DNA from: Hyaloperonospora brassicae
Lineage: Eukaryota; Oomycota; Peronosporomycetes; Peronosporales; Peronosporaceae
Direction: 5' to 3'
NCBI GenBank assembly: GCA_947650285.1
Contig: CANTFL010000073.1
Coordinates: 62,001 to 126,000, forward strand
DNA: 64,000 nucleotides
Every line of letters starts with the position of its first letter. Position 1 is the first letter of the stretch. Of the stretch, positions 34,901 to 43,905 are shown piece after piece. The position numbers and the translations under genes were made by a program. Below the pieces are notes generated by a model. It was not told the origin of the DNA. It saw only the letters and a program-made list of their open reading frames with translations, and made no database searches.

Positions 34901-35099
34901 CTTGGCCTACGAGTCCAAGCTGGAGCAGCTCAGTGCCGCCTTGCGCGAGGCGCAGGAGCGCCAGGCCGAGCTGGAAGCCCGACAGACCCACGCGCGATAC
35001 CAGGCGGTTGCACCGGACGTACCGACCGATCGAGCGGCGCGAGCGGCACGGGACCGATCGGCGTCGTGGAAGAACCTCTGGACGGGCAGCAACGTGTAA
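31926..35099 (+). CDS. Two-pore-type voltage-gated cation channel (TPC family)
   Basis: A 1057-residue protein with two six-helix channel domains, the layout of two-pore channels, which conduct Ca2+/Na+ across vacuolar or endolysosomal membranes. Domain I starts near residue 179 (MMYILVVAVMCAMAFV), with an S4-type segment RFSRALRPFFF and a pore region near SSMYTMLLILNCMPYMP. Between the domains lies one EF-hand-like loop (about residue 528: D, E, G, D, D spacing in VDIEHLGFLDLTDF). Domain II starts near residue 598, with S4-like AVRSLRFLKLLNLF and pore segment LTLFGVANLAGWD. The C terminus (about 950-1025) is a predicted coiled coil (LSLQMEQKEEELAQQD). No intron is needed. The open frame extends 129 codons upstream, but that part translates the CT tract, so the ATG at 31926 (MPSPDDEV) is preferred. 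Family assignment is firm; ion and membrane are inferred from the family. Confidence 0.9.
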   Translation: MPSPDDEVTPLVAAGASLATYQGPPRPTADVDTDTAPASLPSRAKARVRVGLDAAVLDNQKKWKRLSDIRDDNSTAKSMASEVQFEFMKHRQQLAHEHKTRLGSGVPTYHLDSPVDAAHETDEDVILAARAYGTCLEEDRYIIAAAFIKDGVHGRKIGYRLDRDALLLNEVFHSESYRMMYILVVAVMCAMAFVESPGDYDINSYLLVDLLCLFVFGVDLAIRWYMSSVETQHKYLSRQPWAVVRMTLLLVTCADLLVNVLFPTFNPYRFSRALRPFFFIARGRNIRIIFSSFLHALREVLIVLGLSFCFVAFFGLVGYLIFSDTSDAMDATYFNSLSSSMYTMLLILNCMPYMPKSMYAYYKMTHWSAVFFVLFVLLTNLFLLKLTIAVSYKSYKKNTENMLYKRLQKRKAALYAAFDILAQNLNFEDDGPTNQPGAGSTPLNAANDISLVSDAPMLNAANRRGSSRFFLGTLDRRASFNVANPNPNASIVTPANKRHISLESWINVCEYLKPKWTATDAELVFNTVDIEHLGFLDLTDFYQLCSLLSVKLERPTLFSNSLMRHFCTPRQRQSFRRFRGQVRGTLLYEVRICGRHRVVLAELVVGVLICLSVVQAVQVNNIQLAFSVNNSWRLLGFFLLNLFTLELLVKMFAFGYNEFFTRPFCKLDLAVVSVGWLFYVLTTLSRPPHISLVFYDMALAVRSLRFLKLLNLFPPFHEIMYTMKAIMPLIMQLLLVIFSFMYAFAIVTQANYGVALRDFPASKQSMSPGWYAQREEFQAETFEQTLLTLFGVANLAGWDAVMDAAHAVTGSDSTYVFFFAYRMTMSNILLPIFVGFLVESFVSNAKTVESTIQTSYVKSAPQISVDDEEDRMALLESRHMLDGADIVSAGNGQQHLPADCVHHQAHVAEQPPMSPGSVSDSSASEVRFKYRRRGSVVHDQMFDAVKLSDVSRLSLQMEQKEEELAQQDIEIRKLEGSVLGMKSRLSQSQHVILAYESKLEQLSAALREAQERQAELEARQTHARYQAVAPDVPTDRAARAARDRSASWKNLWTGSNV

Positions 35100-35290
35100 C
35101 ACAGAGCTGGCTGCCGGTCAGCTGGCACGTGGCTACACTTTTGGCAAACAAGTCCACTGACGCGCCGTCGTCATCACGTTACCCGCCTCACCCTGCGACA
35201 TGTCGAAATGGACCCGCTCTTTCGCCCCGTCTGTAGCCACTTCAGAAAAACACGTCGTCGTCGTCGTCTCGTTCAGTTGACTTGCAGTCG

Positions 35291-35330
35291 TTCTCTCTCT
35301 TCTTCTCTCTCTTCTTCTCTCTCTCTCTCT
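35291..35330 (+). promoter_or_regulatory. CT-rich leader directly before a start codon
   Basis: A TTCTCTCTCTTC-type tract ends 7 bases before the ATG at 35338. Similar tracts precede the channel gene (31682-31800) and the RING-PX gene (38560-38580). Such pyrimidine-rich leaders are plausible transcription-start or UTR elements; no promoter motif was recognised. Confidence 0.45.
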
Positions 35331-35337
35331 GTCTGCA

Positions 35338-37146
35338 ATGGAGTTCCTCGTGCACAACATCTCGCACTCGGACCTCCTCGTAGAGCTCTCGTGGCTACGC
35401 ACCGACAGCGCCGACGTCCCCACCAGCAACAGCAGCAACAGCAACAGCAATAGCAATCGCCACACGGGTCCCAGCACTCCGTCGTCACCGACCGTCGACG
35501 TCGACGGCACGGCCGTTCCCCTCACGATCTTGGGCCGCCCCAAGTACAGTCTCGTGCAGCCCACGAGTCGGCAGATCCTCGCGCACCTGCAGCACCACAC
35601 GGCCGACGCGACGGCGCCGGACGACCGCTGGACCGCCCGCTGCCGCGCGACGCAGCTGCCGATCGGCTTCAACTTGGCGGCCGCACCCATTGCGGTCCGC
35701 TCGTCGGCGCTGTGGAACGACTTTCAGCTCCGCGGCGAGCGCGCGACGACGTCGCGCGTCGCGCGCTATTGGGACCGCGTGGCCATTACGGCCGTCTACT
35801 TCCCACTGCTGGCGCTGCTGCTGCCCAAGTGGCGCCACGTGCTCGAGGCGGTCGACGCGACGCGCAGGGCCCAACTCGTCTACTTGATCAGCGGCGCAGG
35901 AATCCCGCGCGACGTGGGGCCGTTGGCCGATGTTGGCACGGGCAATTCGACAGAGGCCACGGGCGCGCTCCTCGCGCTGTTTGGGCGCGCGTTCTATGGC
36001 CACTTGACCGTCGTGCAGCTGCACTCGGGCTCGAACATCTTTCGCTTCGACGACAATGTGCAGTTCATGACGCGCGAGCTGCGGCCGCTGCTCGACGCGC
36101 ACCGCGAGACGCTCGTGGACCGCTTTGGCGACCAGTGGCAAGCGCAGTTCCACGTGACGATCGCCTACGCCGACGGACCGCCAGCGCGTCTGAGTGCGCT
36201 GAACGCTGCGCTGCGGCTCTACCGCCCGTCGTACCTGCACATGTGGCAGCTCAAGACGTTTTGGCGCGACGCGCGCCTGTCGCTCGCGGACGTGGACTTT
36301 CACGCGTTCGAGCACATTGAGGCGTCGCCGGTCGTGGCGCTGCGCCACGTCGACGCGCTCACGCAGCGCATTGTGGCCGAGATGCAGACGTTCCGCGACC
36401 AGTTCCTCGCGGCCGACGTCGTCGGCCAGGGCGAAGTCGCGAGCTTTTGGCTCCGCAAGTCGCGCAAACCCGTGCTGGCCGTGCTGCTCGTGGAGCAGCG
36501 GGCGACCGCCGCGGGCGCGCGGCCGACGCTCGTCGTGCAGCGCGGCATGAACTGCGAAGTGTCGATGCCCACGGGTTCGCTCTGTGCCGAGCGCAATGCC
36601 ATTGGCAGTGCGCTGGCGAGCGACCCGACGTTGACGCGGCGGGCGCTCAAGATGATTGCTGTGCTGGGCCTGACGCTCCGTGGCGACGGTGTGCCGGACG
36701 CCCATCGCATCATCACGAACGGATCGAGTGCAGTATCCGCTATTGAGAGCGGAGACGAGAGCGAGGAGCGACTGCAAGGATTGACGGAGGACAGAGCACT
36801 GCTGGCCGCGTCGGGTCGCACGGACGCGACGGGGGACACGTCGAGCGCACAGCGACTGGGCAGCGTAACAAGCGGCGCACGTGAAGGCGGTGGGTCGCGG
36901 AAGCACCGGCTCGAGCCGTTGGTAGATACGGGTGCGAAGCGGCCACGTTGCCGGTCGTTCCCGTGCGACGAGTCGGTCGCGGACGGTCGGACGGAGGACA
37001 GTGCGCTGGTCGATCGGAACCCATTGGCGCCGTGCGGCGCGTGCAACGAGTGGCTCGTGAAGATCGCCGAAGCGAACCCGTCGTTCCGCGTGATTACGTT
37101 TGCCAACGCGCGCTGTCAGAGTATCTATGTGAATCAGATCATTTGA
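35338..37146 (+). CDS. Cytidine deaminase-like protein with large N-terminal extension
   Basis: A 602-residue protein. Its C-terminal part carries the zinc-dependent cytidine deaminase signature: C416-A417-E418 in TGSLCAERNAI and P565-C566-x-x-C569 in APCGACNEW, with Glu as proton shuttle and three Cys as zinc ligands. Members convert cytidine or deoxycytidine to the uracil form. The two motifs are usually about 30 residues apart; here about 145 residues lie between, including a low-complexity polar insert. Residues about 100-370 form a folded-looking domain I cannot name, with strand-like VYLISGAGIP, LTVVQLHSGSNIF and FHVTIAYADG suggesting a Rossmann-like alternation. A short N-terminal Ser/Asn run (residues 29-40) is low complexity. 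No intron. The ATG at 35338 follows a CT tract. The substrate cannot be told; it could act on nucleosides or be a regulatory relative. Confidence 0.82.
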   Translation: MEFLVHNISHSDLLVELSWLRTDSADVPTSNSSNSNSNSNRHTGPSTPSSPTVDVDGTAVPLTILGRPKYSLVQPTSRQILAHLQHHTADATAPDDRWTARCRATQLPIGFNLAAAPIAVRSSALWNDFQLRGERATTSRVARYWDRVAITAVYFPLLALLLPKWRHVLEAVDATRRAQLVYLISGAGIPRDVGPLADVGTGNSTEATGALLALFGRAFYGHLTVVQLHSGSNIFRFDDNVQFMTRELRPLLDAHRETLVDRFGDQWQAQFHVTIAYADGPPARLSALNAALRLYRPSYLHMWQLKTFWRDARLSLADVDFHAFEHIEASPVVALRHVDALTQRIVAEMQTFRDQFLAADVVGQGEVASFWLRKSRKPVLAVLLVEQRATAAGARPTLVVQRGMNCEVSMPTGSLCAERNAIGSALASDPTLTRRALKMIAVLGLTLRGDGVPDAHRIITNGSSAVSAIESGDESEERLQGLTEDRALLAASGRTDATGDTSSAQRLGSVTSGAREGGGSRKHRLEPLVDTGAKRPRCRSFPCDESVADGRTEDSALVDRNPLAPCGACNEWLVKIAEANPSFRVITFANARCQSIYVNQII

Positions 37147-38896
37147 GCGAACACTTGTCGAGCGTTGCAGCCGCGTGCGTAATGACTGCAACGGTATAAC
37201 TGCAACGTGACTAGTTATAGTGGATACAGGGCAAGTGAAGTAGCAGTAGTAGCAGTAGTGGTAGTAGTGGTAGTCGTAATGCTATTACTGTGTTGTTCCG
37301 ACCACACGATGACGTTCTGTCGTTTGAATGACGGAGTCGCCCGAAGACGCTCTGCTGACGCCTTGACGTCGACACGGACCGTTGTCTACGTTGTATACAC
37401 TTTGTAGCTGGATCGTCGGACCGTGTCGTTTCTAAACTGTGGAAACCGAACGTCGAGGCGGTTTCTAAGGGGCCCAACGACCTAATCTGTCTGTCTGTCT
37501 GTCTGCTGTCCGTCCGTCCGTCCGTCCGCCTTTTGTCGTGCAACGTTACGATGCGTCGTGTCAAGTCGTGAGGTGTTTTGTCGCCGTCTATTTGACGAGC
37601 CAAACACTGTACGTGCGACTCAATATGTGGTCAGCGTTAGTGTCGCACTCGCTCCATTTCGTGGCTTGTGTGGTGACGATTTCTGGCCCCTTACGCAAAC
37701 GGACGTGCATCTGTCCAGACGACGACAACGACACAACCGCTTTCGACAAGTCAGTCGGCCGATCAGTTATTTGGTCGAATGCAGAGAGAGAGAGAGAGCT
37801 GCAGCTTGAAGAGTAGCAGCCCTAATGGTGGCCGCATGCTGCAAGACGATGGTAAGCGCTCGCTTCCTACGGTACAATGAAGTTCAACGTGCATAGTGTC
37901 GGTGCAAGCGACTCGGATGGAACAAAGGGGGGGGGACGACTCGCACGCCTGTAACTCGGCAGCCCCCCGTCGCTCGATAGATGGGTCAACATCGTGCCTT
38001 TGTTCTTACGCAGCGTCTGACGTGCTGCTGTCAATCGTTTTTCTGTGGTGGCGCTGTCGTCGTAGAATACGCGCAGCTCCGTGCGCTGGCGTTTCCTCCG
38101 CATGGGCGTCTCGACGACCTGCGCACGGGCAGTCGCAAGTCCTTCGACGTGCCTGAGGGGCACGCCCCCTTCTGGCTTGCGTCTAATTCCGTCTCGACCA
38201 GCTTTGTTTATCCTTCTTTCGTGCACGAAGAGGGTCCCAATCGTTGCGATTGCAGCAGGCAGGCAGGCACGAGGTGGGTTGCTGCTGCCTGGGAGGTTAA
38301 TACTGTGTGTGGCTGGGTATCTGCAGTGGCTGCCTGCGGGCCTATCCACGAGTCTATCATCTGACTCTTTGCCGTTTTATTCCATCGCTGGGCTTCGACA
38401 CGCCGATTTAACAACGAGTTGCCGAATTGGGGGCCACAACCGCCACACTAAATAAGAGCGGCGCTCGTCCTTTTATGTCGCGAAAGACACGGACAAGCCA
38501 CAGTCCATCGTCGGCAGGAGACGAGGCACTTGAAGTTCGCTGTGGCGCGCTCGCCCGCTCGCTCTCTCTCTCTCTCGCTTAAGTCGGCAAGTCAAGTGGA
38601 CAACGTGCATAGAAACCCCGAGTCGGAAAGTCGAGCGGCCAATCACACGTCAGCGAGCGACCGTGGGCATACAGTCAGTATACACACGAGGCAGCGTCAT
38701 TGCCGCCACCACCTACCCCAGGCGCTCTCGCCTGTCTCTTGTTGTTACTTCATCGCACACAAACAAACGGGCAGCGCCATTCCCCAACTTGCTCCATTCA
38801 CTTCACACAGACTCTGTAAACAGACACAGACAGGACACGAGACAGCGACGTTACCAGAAGTCGCGTGTCTTCCTCCACCTCACCGACAGCCACGAG
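37147..38896. other. Intergenic region with microsatellites
   Basis: No gene supported. It contains TCTG repeats at 37486-37505 followed by TCCG repeats at 37509-37528, a GTA/GTAGT-rich stretch at 37235-37275, a GA run at 37785-37798 and a CT run at 38560-38578. A 160-codon minus-strand frame at 38349-37867 has no recognisable domain. Confidence 0.6.
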
Positions 38897-40207
38897 ATGG
38901 GTCTCATGGACACGAGCAGTCGCAGGCGCAGGAGCAATACGAGCCCTCACGTGGTCACAGCCGCTTCGCCCCGCGCCGAGCCGCACGAGACTGAAAGCCG
39001 CGCCTGGATCTGGCCCAACAAGGTACAGCAGCAGCTGCAGCATCAGGTCCGCGTCGCCGATCAGACGTCCGTCAAGCGCCGCAGCGGCGCGCACTGTGCG
39101 CTGCGCAAGAGCTACAGCGAACGTCCGTTGGGGTCACCACCGCGCGCTACAGAGGTCCTGAGTACCACGAGCAGCAGTAACGTCCTGGACGAAGCCACGA
39201 GCTGCAAGACAGGGGACACGAGGAGTGACGAAGACGAAGCCCAGCGACGCGCGCGGATCACGGCGCGGGCCGAAGAGATTCTGCTGGAAAAGCGCCGGGT
39301 GGGAATGCTCGTGGGGGCCACGTGCCCCGTGTGCTTGACCGACGACGTCGACACGCAGCTGTCCGGCTGCGGCCACGTGATCCACGCCAAGTGCATCAAG
39401 CGCTGGATCCAGTCGGGCGCGTGCTGTCCCGTGTGCCGCGAGGAGGTCGTGGACATTGAAGAGGCGTTCACGTCGCCCAGTGTCGCGTCGACGCTGATGA
39501 CCAAAGACCGACTCACGTCGTCGTCCGAAGCGACGTACTTACCAGACGACGACGACGACGACGACGACGACGATGCCGACTATGAGTGGGGCTGGTTCAA
39601 AGACTTTGACGAAGTCGACGACGAGCTGCAGGGACACGCGGCGTCGACGAGCAGCAGCTACGCCGCACGGCGCTCCTTGTTGACTACGTTCCCAGCTGCC
39701 TCGACGAGTCGCCAGTCGTTGACGACGATGACGACGCCCATGCTGAATCGAAAGACAACGGGCGCTTTTGACATGTGCCGCACGTTCCCGCCGCTCCACG
39801 AGGTCTATGACTTGCCCTATGACAAGAGCAAGTACGCGTGGATGCGGGTTTTGCCGTCGGACCGCCACATTGCCGTGAAGCTTCAGATTCGCAGCTTTCG
39901 CATTGTCGAAGCCAAGACGTCGAAAGCACAGCACGCCGAGTACCTCATTGAGATGCAACTGGACGGCCGCTACATTAGTCGCTGGTGTCGCTACTCGGCG
40001 ATCTACCGCTTTGTGTGGTCACTTGACCCGCACCAGTTTCGGCAATCCATGGCAGCGTGGCACCCGATTGATGCCAAGAGCCGGTGGTTCAACCGCCTTG
40101 AACTGAGCTATCTGCACAAGCGGTGCCGCATGCTCGAGGAGTTTGCCTACAAGTTGCTGATCGAGAGCCCGAACGCGCATCCACTTGCTGACCTGCTCGA
40201 GTGCTGA
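38897..40207 (+). CDS. RING-H2 finger and PX domain protein (putative phosphoinositide-targeted E3 ligase)
   Basis: A 436-residue protein. The RING-H2 finger is complete: C143, C146, C158, H160, H163, C166, C177, C180 (CPVC ... CGHVIHAKC ... CCPVC), the C3H2C3 pattern that recruits E2 ubiquitin-conjugating enzymes. An acidic run of Asp follows at about residue 217. Residues about 310-436 form a PX-like domain (LQIRSFRIVEA, EYLIEMQLDGRYISRWCRYS, then a helix-rich end ELSYLHKRCRMLEEFAYKLL), a fold that binds phosphoinositides on endosomes. The N-terminal 140 residues are basic and Ser-rich, probably disordered. The open frame extends to 38663, but that part is UTR-like, so the ATG at 38897 (MGLMDTSSRRRR) is preferred. 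No intron. Ubiquitin-ligase activity is inferred from the finger. Confidence 0.88.
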   Translation: MGLMDTSSRRRRSNTSPHVVTAASPRAEPHETESRAWIWPNKVQQQLQHQVRVADQTSVKRRSGAHCALRKSYSERPLGSPPRATEVLSTTSSSNVLDEATSCKTGDTRSDEDEAQRRARITARAEEILLEKRRVGMLVGATCPVCLTDDVDTQLSGCGHVIHAKCIKRWIQSGACCPVCREEVVDIEEAFTSPSVASTLMTKDRLTSSSEATYLPDDDDDDDDDDADYEWGWFKDFDEVDDELQGHAASTSSSYAARRSLLTTFPAASTSRQSLTTMTTPMLNRKTTGAFDMCRTFPPLHEVYDLPYDKSKYAWMRVLPSDRHIAVKLQIRSFRIVEAKTSKAQHAEYLIEMQLDGRYISRWCRYSAIYRFVWSLDPHQFRQSMAAWHPIDAKSRWFNRLELSYLHKRCRMLEEFAYKLLIESPNAHPLADLLEC

Positions 40208-41153
40208 GGTCAGGTCGTAACTTATTTTTGCATGTGTGGACTGTCGATAGCGTGCGTACGAAAGAGCCACGAGCGCGTCTCGGGCTGAAGTAACAACTAC
40301 AACACGAACGTGTACACTTTCGTGAACGTGTTTGTGGCGGCAGTCGCGGCAGCAGCTCTGGTGACCCGGTTCTGGAGCTAGCGCTCCTTCAGAGCAGCTG
40401 CCTCGAGCAGTCGTCCGCCCCACGTACGCACGGGCCAACAACACGCAGTTGTCGGCGCTGTGTCGCCAGTGCTAACTGAATGTACGGAGCGACTGGACGC
40501 AATGCATTGCAATGATCCGCCGTCGCAAGTATACAGTCGAGTCGTGCCCAGAGGCCTGGCTCTCGGGGAAGACGCACAGCTCGCACGCACATGGATGGGA
40601 CGGGTACGGCAGCGCTCCGTCTGGTCGTGCGATGGCAGTCACACATACAGATCGTTCTGGAAGAGCTCTCGACGGCGTCCATAAAGAGCGATGACGTGAC
40701 GTTGCGCTTGCCAACGTATACGGTATACACCGAGCGCAGCGTATACCGTATACTTTGGCAAGCGCAACATCACGGCGCTCGGCGCGTCGATTGACGTTGA
40801 AGTGGCGCACGTCTAGTTTGCTCATGATGACGAGATCGCCAAAGCTGCGACACGTCAGCAGGTGAGCAACGGCAACAAGACCAAACGATTGGCTCGGAAC
40901 GGATTTGAGACTGGACGACGAACATTCGACGGCCGGCGGTGCCCGTGCAGGCAGACGGTGCAACGTCTTCGTCCGTTCAGCAGCAGCACCAACAACGACG
41001 TCTTGTCACATGGCGCTACAAGGGGCGCCCAAACATATTGTTGTTCCTTCGCTGCAACAGCAGCTGCTTCGGCTTTGTCGCGCACGGTCTGTCATCTAAT
41101 TACGTCGTTGCGGTCGTACCTATAACTACCGCGTTACTTCACTCGCTGTCTGT
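40208..41153. other. Intergenic region between RING-PX and ankyrin genes
   Basis: The two genes converge here. Apart from the long inverted repeat at 40696-40773, no gene, RNA or repeat is recognised. Confidence 0.6.
40696..40773. repeat. Long intergenic inverted repeat (33-bp arms, 12-nt loop)
   Basis: The left arm 40696-40728 (starts GTGACGTTGCGCTTGCCA) pairs with 40741-40773 with two mismatches; the loop is 40729-40740. Both arms include GTATACGGTATAC, itself self-complementary. The transcript would form a near-perfect hairpin. Confidence 0.93.
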
Positions 41154-43291
41154 TCACTCCAGCAGCTCGGCTTGCTGGTACACGCGACCACTGTCCCAGT
41201 TCAGCAGGTCAGTGAGCAATGCCACCACATCCTGCGCCACTTCCACGCCAAACTGAATCGCTGAGCCGGCAGCGTACGTCGACAACGCGCCCTGGATATC
41301 GGCCATGCGCCGCAACTGATGCACCATGCGCGGACACAGCGGAGTGCGTGACTCGGCTGTAAACAACCCGCGGTACTCTTTGCTGTCGCGCAGTAGCCCC
41401 AGCTGACCAGTCACGTGCAGCGGTCCGCCACACTCGAGCTTGATACAGTGCAAACTCGGCCGCATCTCCAAACTCACGCTCAGCAGCACCTCGTCCAAGA
41501 TGCGAATGCCTTGCTGCACCACGCGATTGGGCTGCGACGCCGTTTCGTATCGAAGGTAACGGAGCTGGCGGTCCCACATGCGGCAGAGCGGCAAAAATAG
41601 AGCAATGTCTTGCAAGAGCGGCTTTGGCAAGCGCAACGTACGGTCCAGCAACGTATTGTGCTGCTGCCGCTTCGGGTTCTTGAACGCCGGGATCAGCTCG
41701 GCGCGCGACTGCACGTACAGCGTCGACAAGCGCATGAGCGTGTGGCACCTTTGCCGTCGGAGATCCTCTCGCATCAACCGGAGCTGGTTCTGCACCGAAA
41801 TCTTCAAAAACAAGTCCACGTGTCCTCGTCGCTGTGCCGTCTCGGCCGCTGTCTTGTCCCGGTCGTCTTTCAGGAAAATGTCAGCACCAGCTGTCATCAG
41901 CGCTTCGACGGCAGCAGTGTGGCCACGCTTGGCAGCTAGCAACAGCGCGGTACTGCCTTGCCGGGTCTGTTTATTCACGTTTGAACCCGACTTCATGAGC
42001 ATTGTGGCGATATTGGCGTGCCCTCGCTGTGCAGCCAACATGAGCGCTGTCATGCCTTCGTTGTTCGCAGCACACGGGTCGGCCCCTTTCATGATCAGAA
42101 ACCCAACGACTCCCTCGCGTCCTTCCTGTGCTGCCCGCATCAGCGGAGTCGTGCCTTTCTTATTGGCATAGTTCTGGTCGCCTCCAGTCTCCAAAAGCAT
42201 CTTGACAACCGATAAATGACCGAAATGAGCTGCTGGAATAAGTGCCATGTTTCTCGATTCTTCGTTCACGCCACGCTCCAGCAGGAACATCGTCATGTCT
42301 TCCCAGCCCTTTTGCGCTGCAAGCAGCAATGCGTACGTGCGCTTCTTCTGCAGCAATACAGACACAAGGTACATAAACGTGAGCACACCTCCATGTACCA
42401 ACAAACAAACCTCATCCATCAATCCACACATCCACGCACCGTCTTCGAGTTGACGTCGGCGCCTGCCTCCAGTAGCATATTACAAAACACTTGGTCGTTC
42501 CCACGCACGCCAATCATCAAGAGCGTCAGGCCTGTCTCGTCTTCCGCCCGCAATAACTTGGGCAGCAGTTCGTGCGCGTTGTCGGCTTTCATCACCGTGC
42601 GCATGCCCTTGTGCAGCTCCTCTGTCTTCTGCTCTTTGGCCATGGTAAACAGAAACGAGACCACGTCGTCGTACGCGAGCTCAACCACTGTAGTCCCGCG
42701 CGAAGTAACGCCCAACATGACGCTGCCCGACGAAGGATCCAGACGGACCATCGAGAGCTGCTGGAGCTCTTCATCGTCGGTTGTCGACTCTTCGGCCGCT
42801 CCCGCCGCGACCAACGGCATGGGCTCGTCGCCAAGTGCCTCTCCACTGCTGCTGATGGCTTCCAGCGCTCCAGTAGACCCTGCAGCCGCCTCACGGTCCA
42901 CCACCGGCGACTCGGCCGCTGTCAGGGCGTCGAGTCGGCTACGTGCCAACACCAGAAACGACGACATGGCCAAACTCGAGCGCAGCTGCGCGTCGTCTGC
43001 TTCGTCTGCTTCAACTTCGTCATGGGCGTCGTTTCGTGGTCGAGAAGCTTCGGGAAAGAACGTCGCGGCGTCTGGAGACAGTGGGGGAGAAAACGCGCGA
43101 CCAGGCGCAGCGTCTGCGGGCGGTGGAGACGAGACAGACGGACGACGCGGTGTCCTGGTCATGGCCATGTCCGTCGTCGTCGTCGCTTCTTCTTCGGCGC
43201 GGAGACGCGCGCGCTTCCTCGGCGGGGACAGCGCTTCCGTATTCATTGGGGGGAGCGGCCGCGTCGGAGAGAGTGCCGGGCCGCTCGTCAC
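41154..43291 (-). CDS. Ankyrin-repeat protein (two exons)
   Basis: Exon 1 runs 43291-42440 and exon 2 runs 42347-41154, giving 681 residues. The 92-bp intron 42439-42348 has donor GTGCGT and acceptor TGCTGCAG, is phase 0, and its removal joins the two halves of an ankyrin repeat exactly (GADVNSKT | KKRTYALLLAAQ). About six ankyrin repeats follow each other (TGLTLLMIGVRGNDQV, GTTPLMRAAQEGREGVV, GMTALMLAAQRGHANIA, GSTALLLAAKRGHTAAV, KTAAETAQRRGHVDLF). These repeats bind partner proteins. The first roughly 200 residues are Ala/Ser/Glu-rich, probably disordered, with a basic PPRKRARLR segment near residue 25 that could be a nuclear signal. The C-terminal roughly 200 residues are helical and unrecognised. 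The start at 43291 is the first Met of the open frame; MNTEALS at 43246 is an alternative. Partner and role unknown. Confidence 0.9.
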
Positions 43292-43905
43292 GGTCCGGAA
43301 TCAAGAACTGACCAATCGGAACGACGAGCGCGGCGACAGAGAAGCTCGGCGCGGAAAAGTGCGGACTAGGTACGCTCTGTGGTTGCAGCAACGCAACGAA
43401 CGTTGCTGGAAGATGCGCGCGCGCGCGCAACGGTCTGAGTCGGCGGCGTTTGCGTCTTCGTGTTGCGTCTTTTTCTTCTGCGGTGTCGTGGGTGACGGAT
43501 TTTCCACCAGTCGTTGGCGCTGAAAGGCGGGCGAGACGGGTTCGAGAATGTCGCACGATGGAGTCCGCGGGCAGAGTTGTTTTTGGTACAGTATTGTGGC
43601 CCGTCGAGGTGGGTGCGAGTGCGAGTGTGGGAGTGGGAGTGGTGCGAATGTCGTCCAAAAACGTGACTTGGCAGCTGTTGAAGAACTATCAATCTGACGA
43701 GCGAGTTGTCGCGTCCGTGAGGTGTGTGTTGTTTCGAGACAAACGCCTTACTACGATCACTGCGTCTCGATGGCGTCCGTGTTGTCTACTCGGTGCCATC
43801 GAGACGCAGTGATAGTAGTGGAGACATTGCGTCTATTGTTACAGTGCGACGCAGTAGAACTCTGTTGTTGGTTTAGGCTGAAGATTGATTTCCTGGACAT
43901 AGTCG
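43292..43905. other. Intergenic region between ankyrin gene and small minus-strand frame
   Basis: GC-rich sequence with frames on both strands but no recognisable domain; it holds the inverted repeat at 43749-43820 and the probable promoter of the ankyrin gene. Confidence 0.5.
43749..43820. repeat. Intergenic inverted repeat (26-bp arms, 20-nt loop)
   Basis: 43749-43774 (contains CACTGCGTCTCGATGGC) pairs with 43795-43820 (GCCATCGAGACGCAGTG) with one or two mismatches near the open end. The loop is 43775-43794. Confidence 0.92.

Noticed and set aside
35485..37191. 568-codon open frame on the minus strand
   Set aside because: It is the shadow of the GC-rich deaminase-like gene on the plus strand; its translation is Arg/His-rich with no domain.
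37867..38349. 160-codon minus-strand frame between genes
   Set aside because: No domain, no splice signals and no conserved-looking segment; could be chance in GC-rich DNA.
38663..38896. Upstream extension of the RING-PX frame by 78 codons
   Set aside because: UTR-like composition; the Met at 38897 has a better context and composition changes there.
42216..43523. 435-codon plus-strand frame
   Set aside because: Shadow of the ankyrin gene, whose repeats and splice junction are clear on the minus strand.
43648..43720. Short frame MSSKNVTWQLLKNYQS, faintly like the start of ribosomal protein L28e
   Set aside because: The similarity covers only about 15 residues and no further exon was found.
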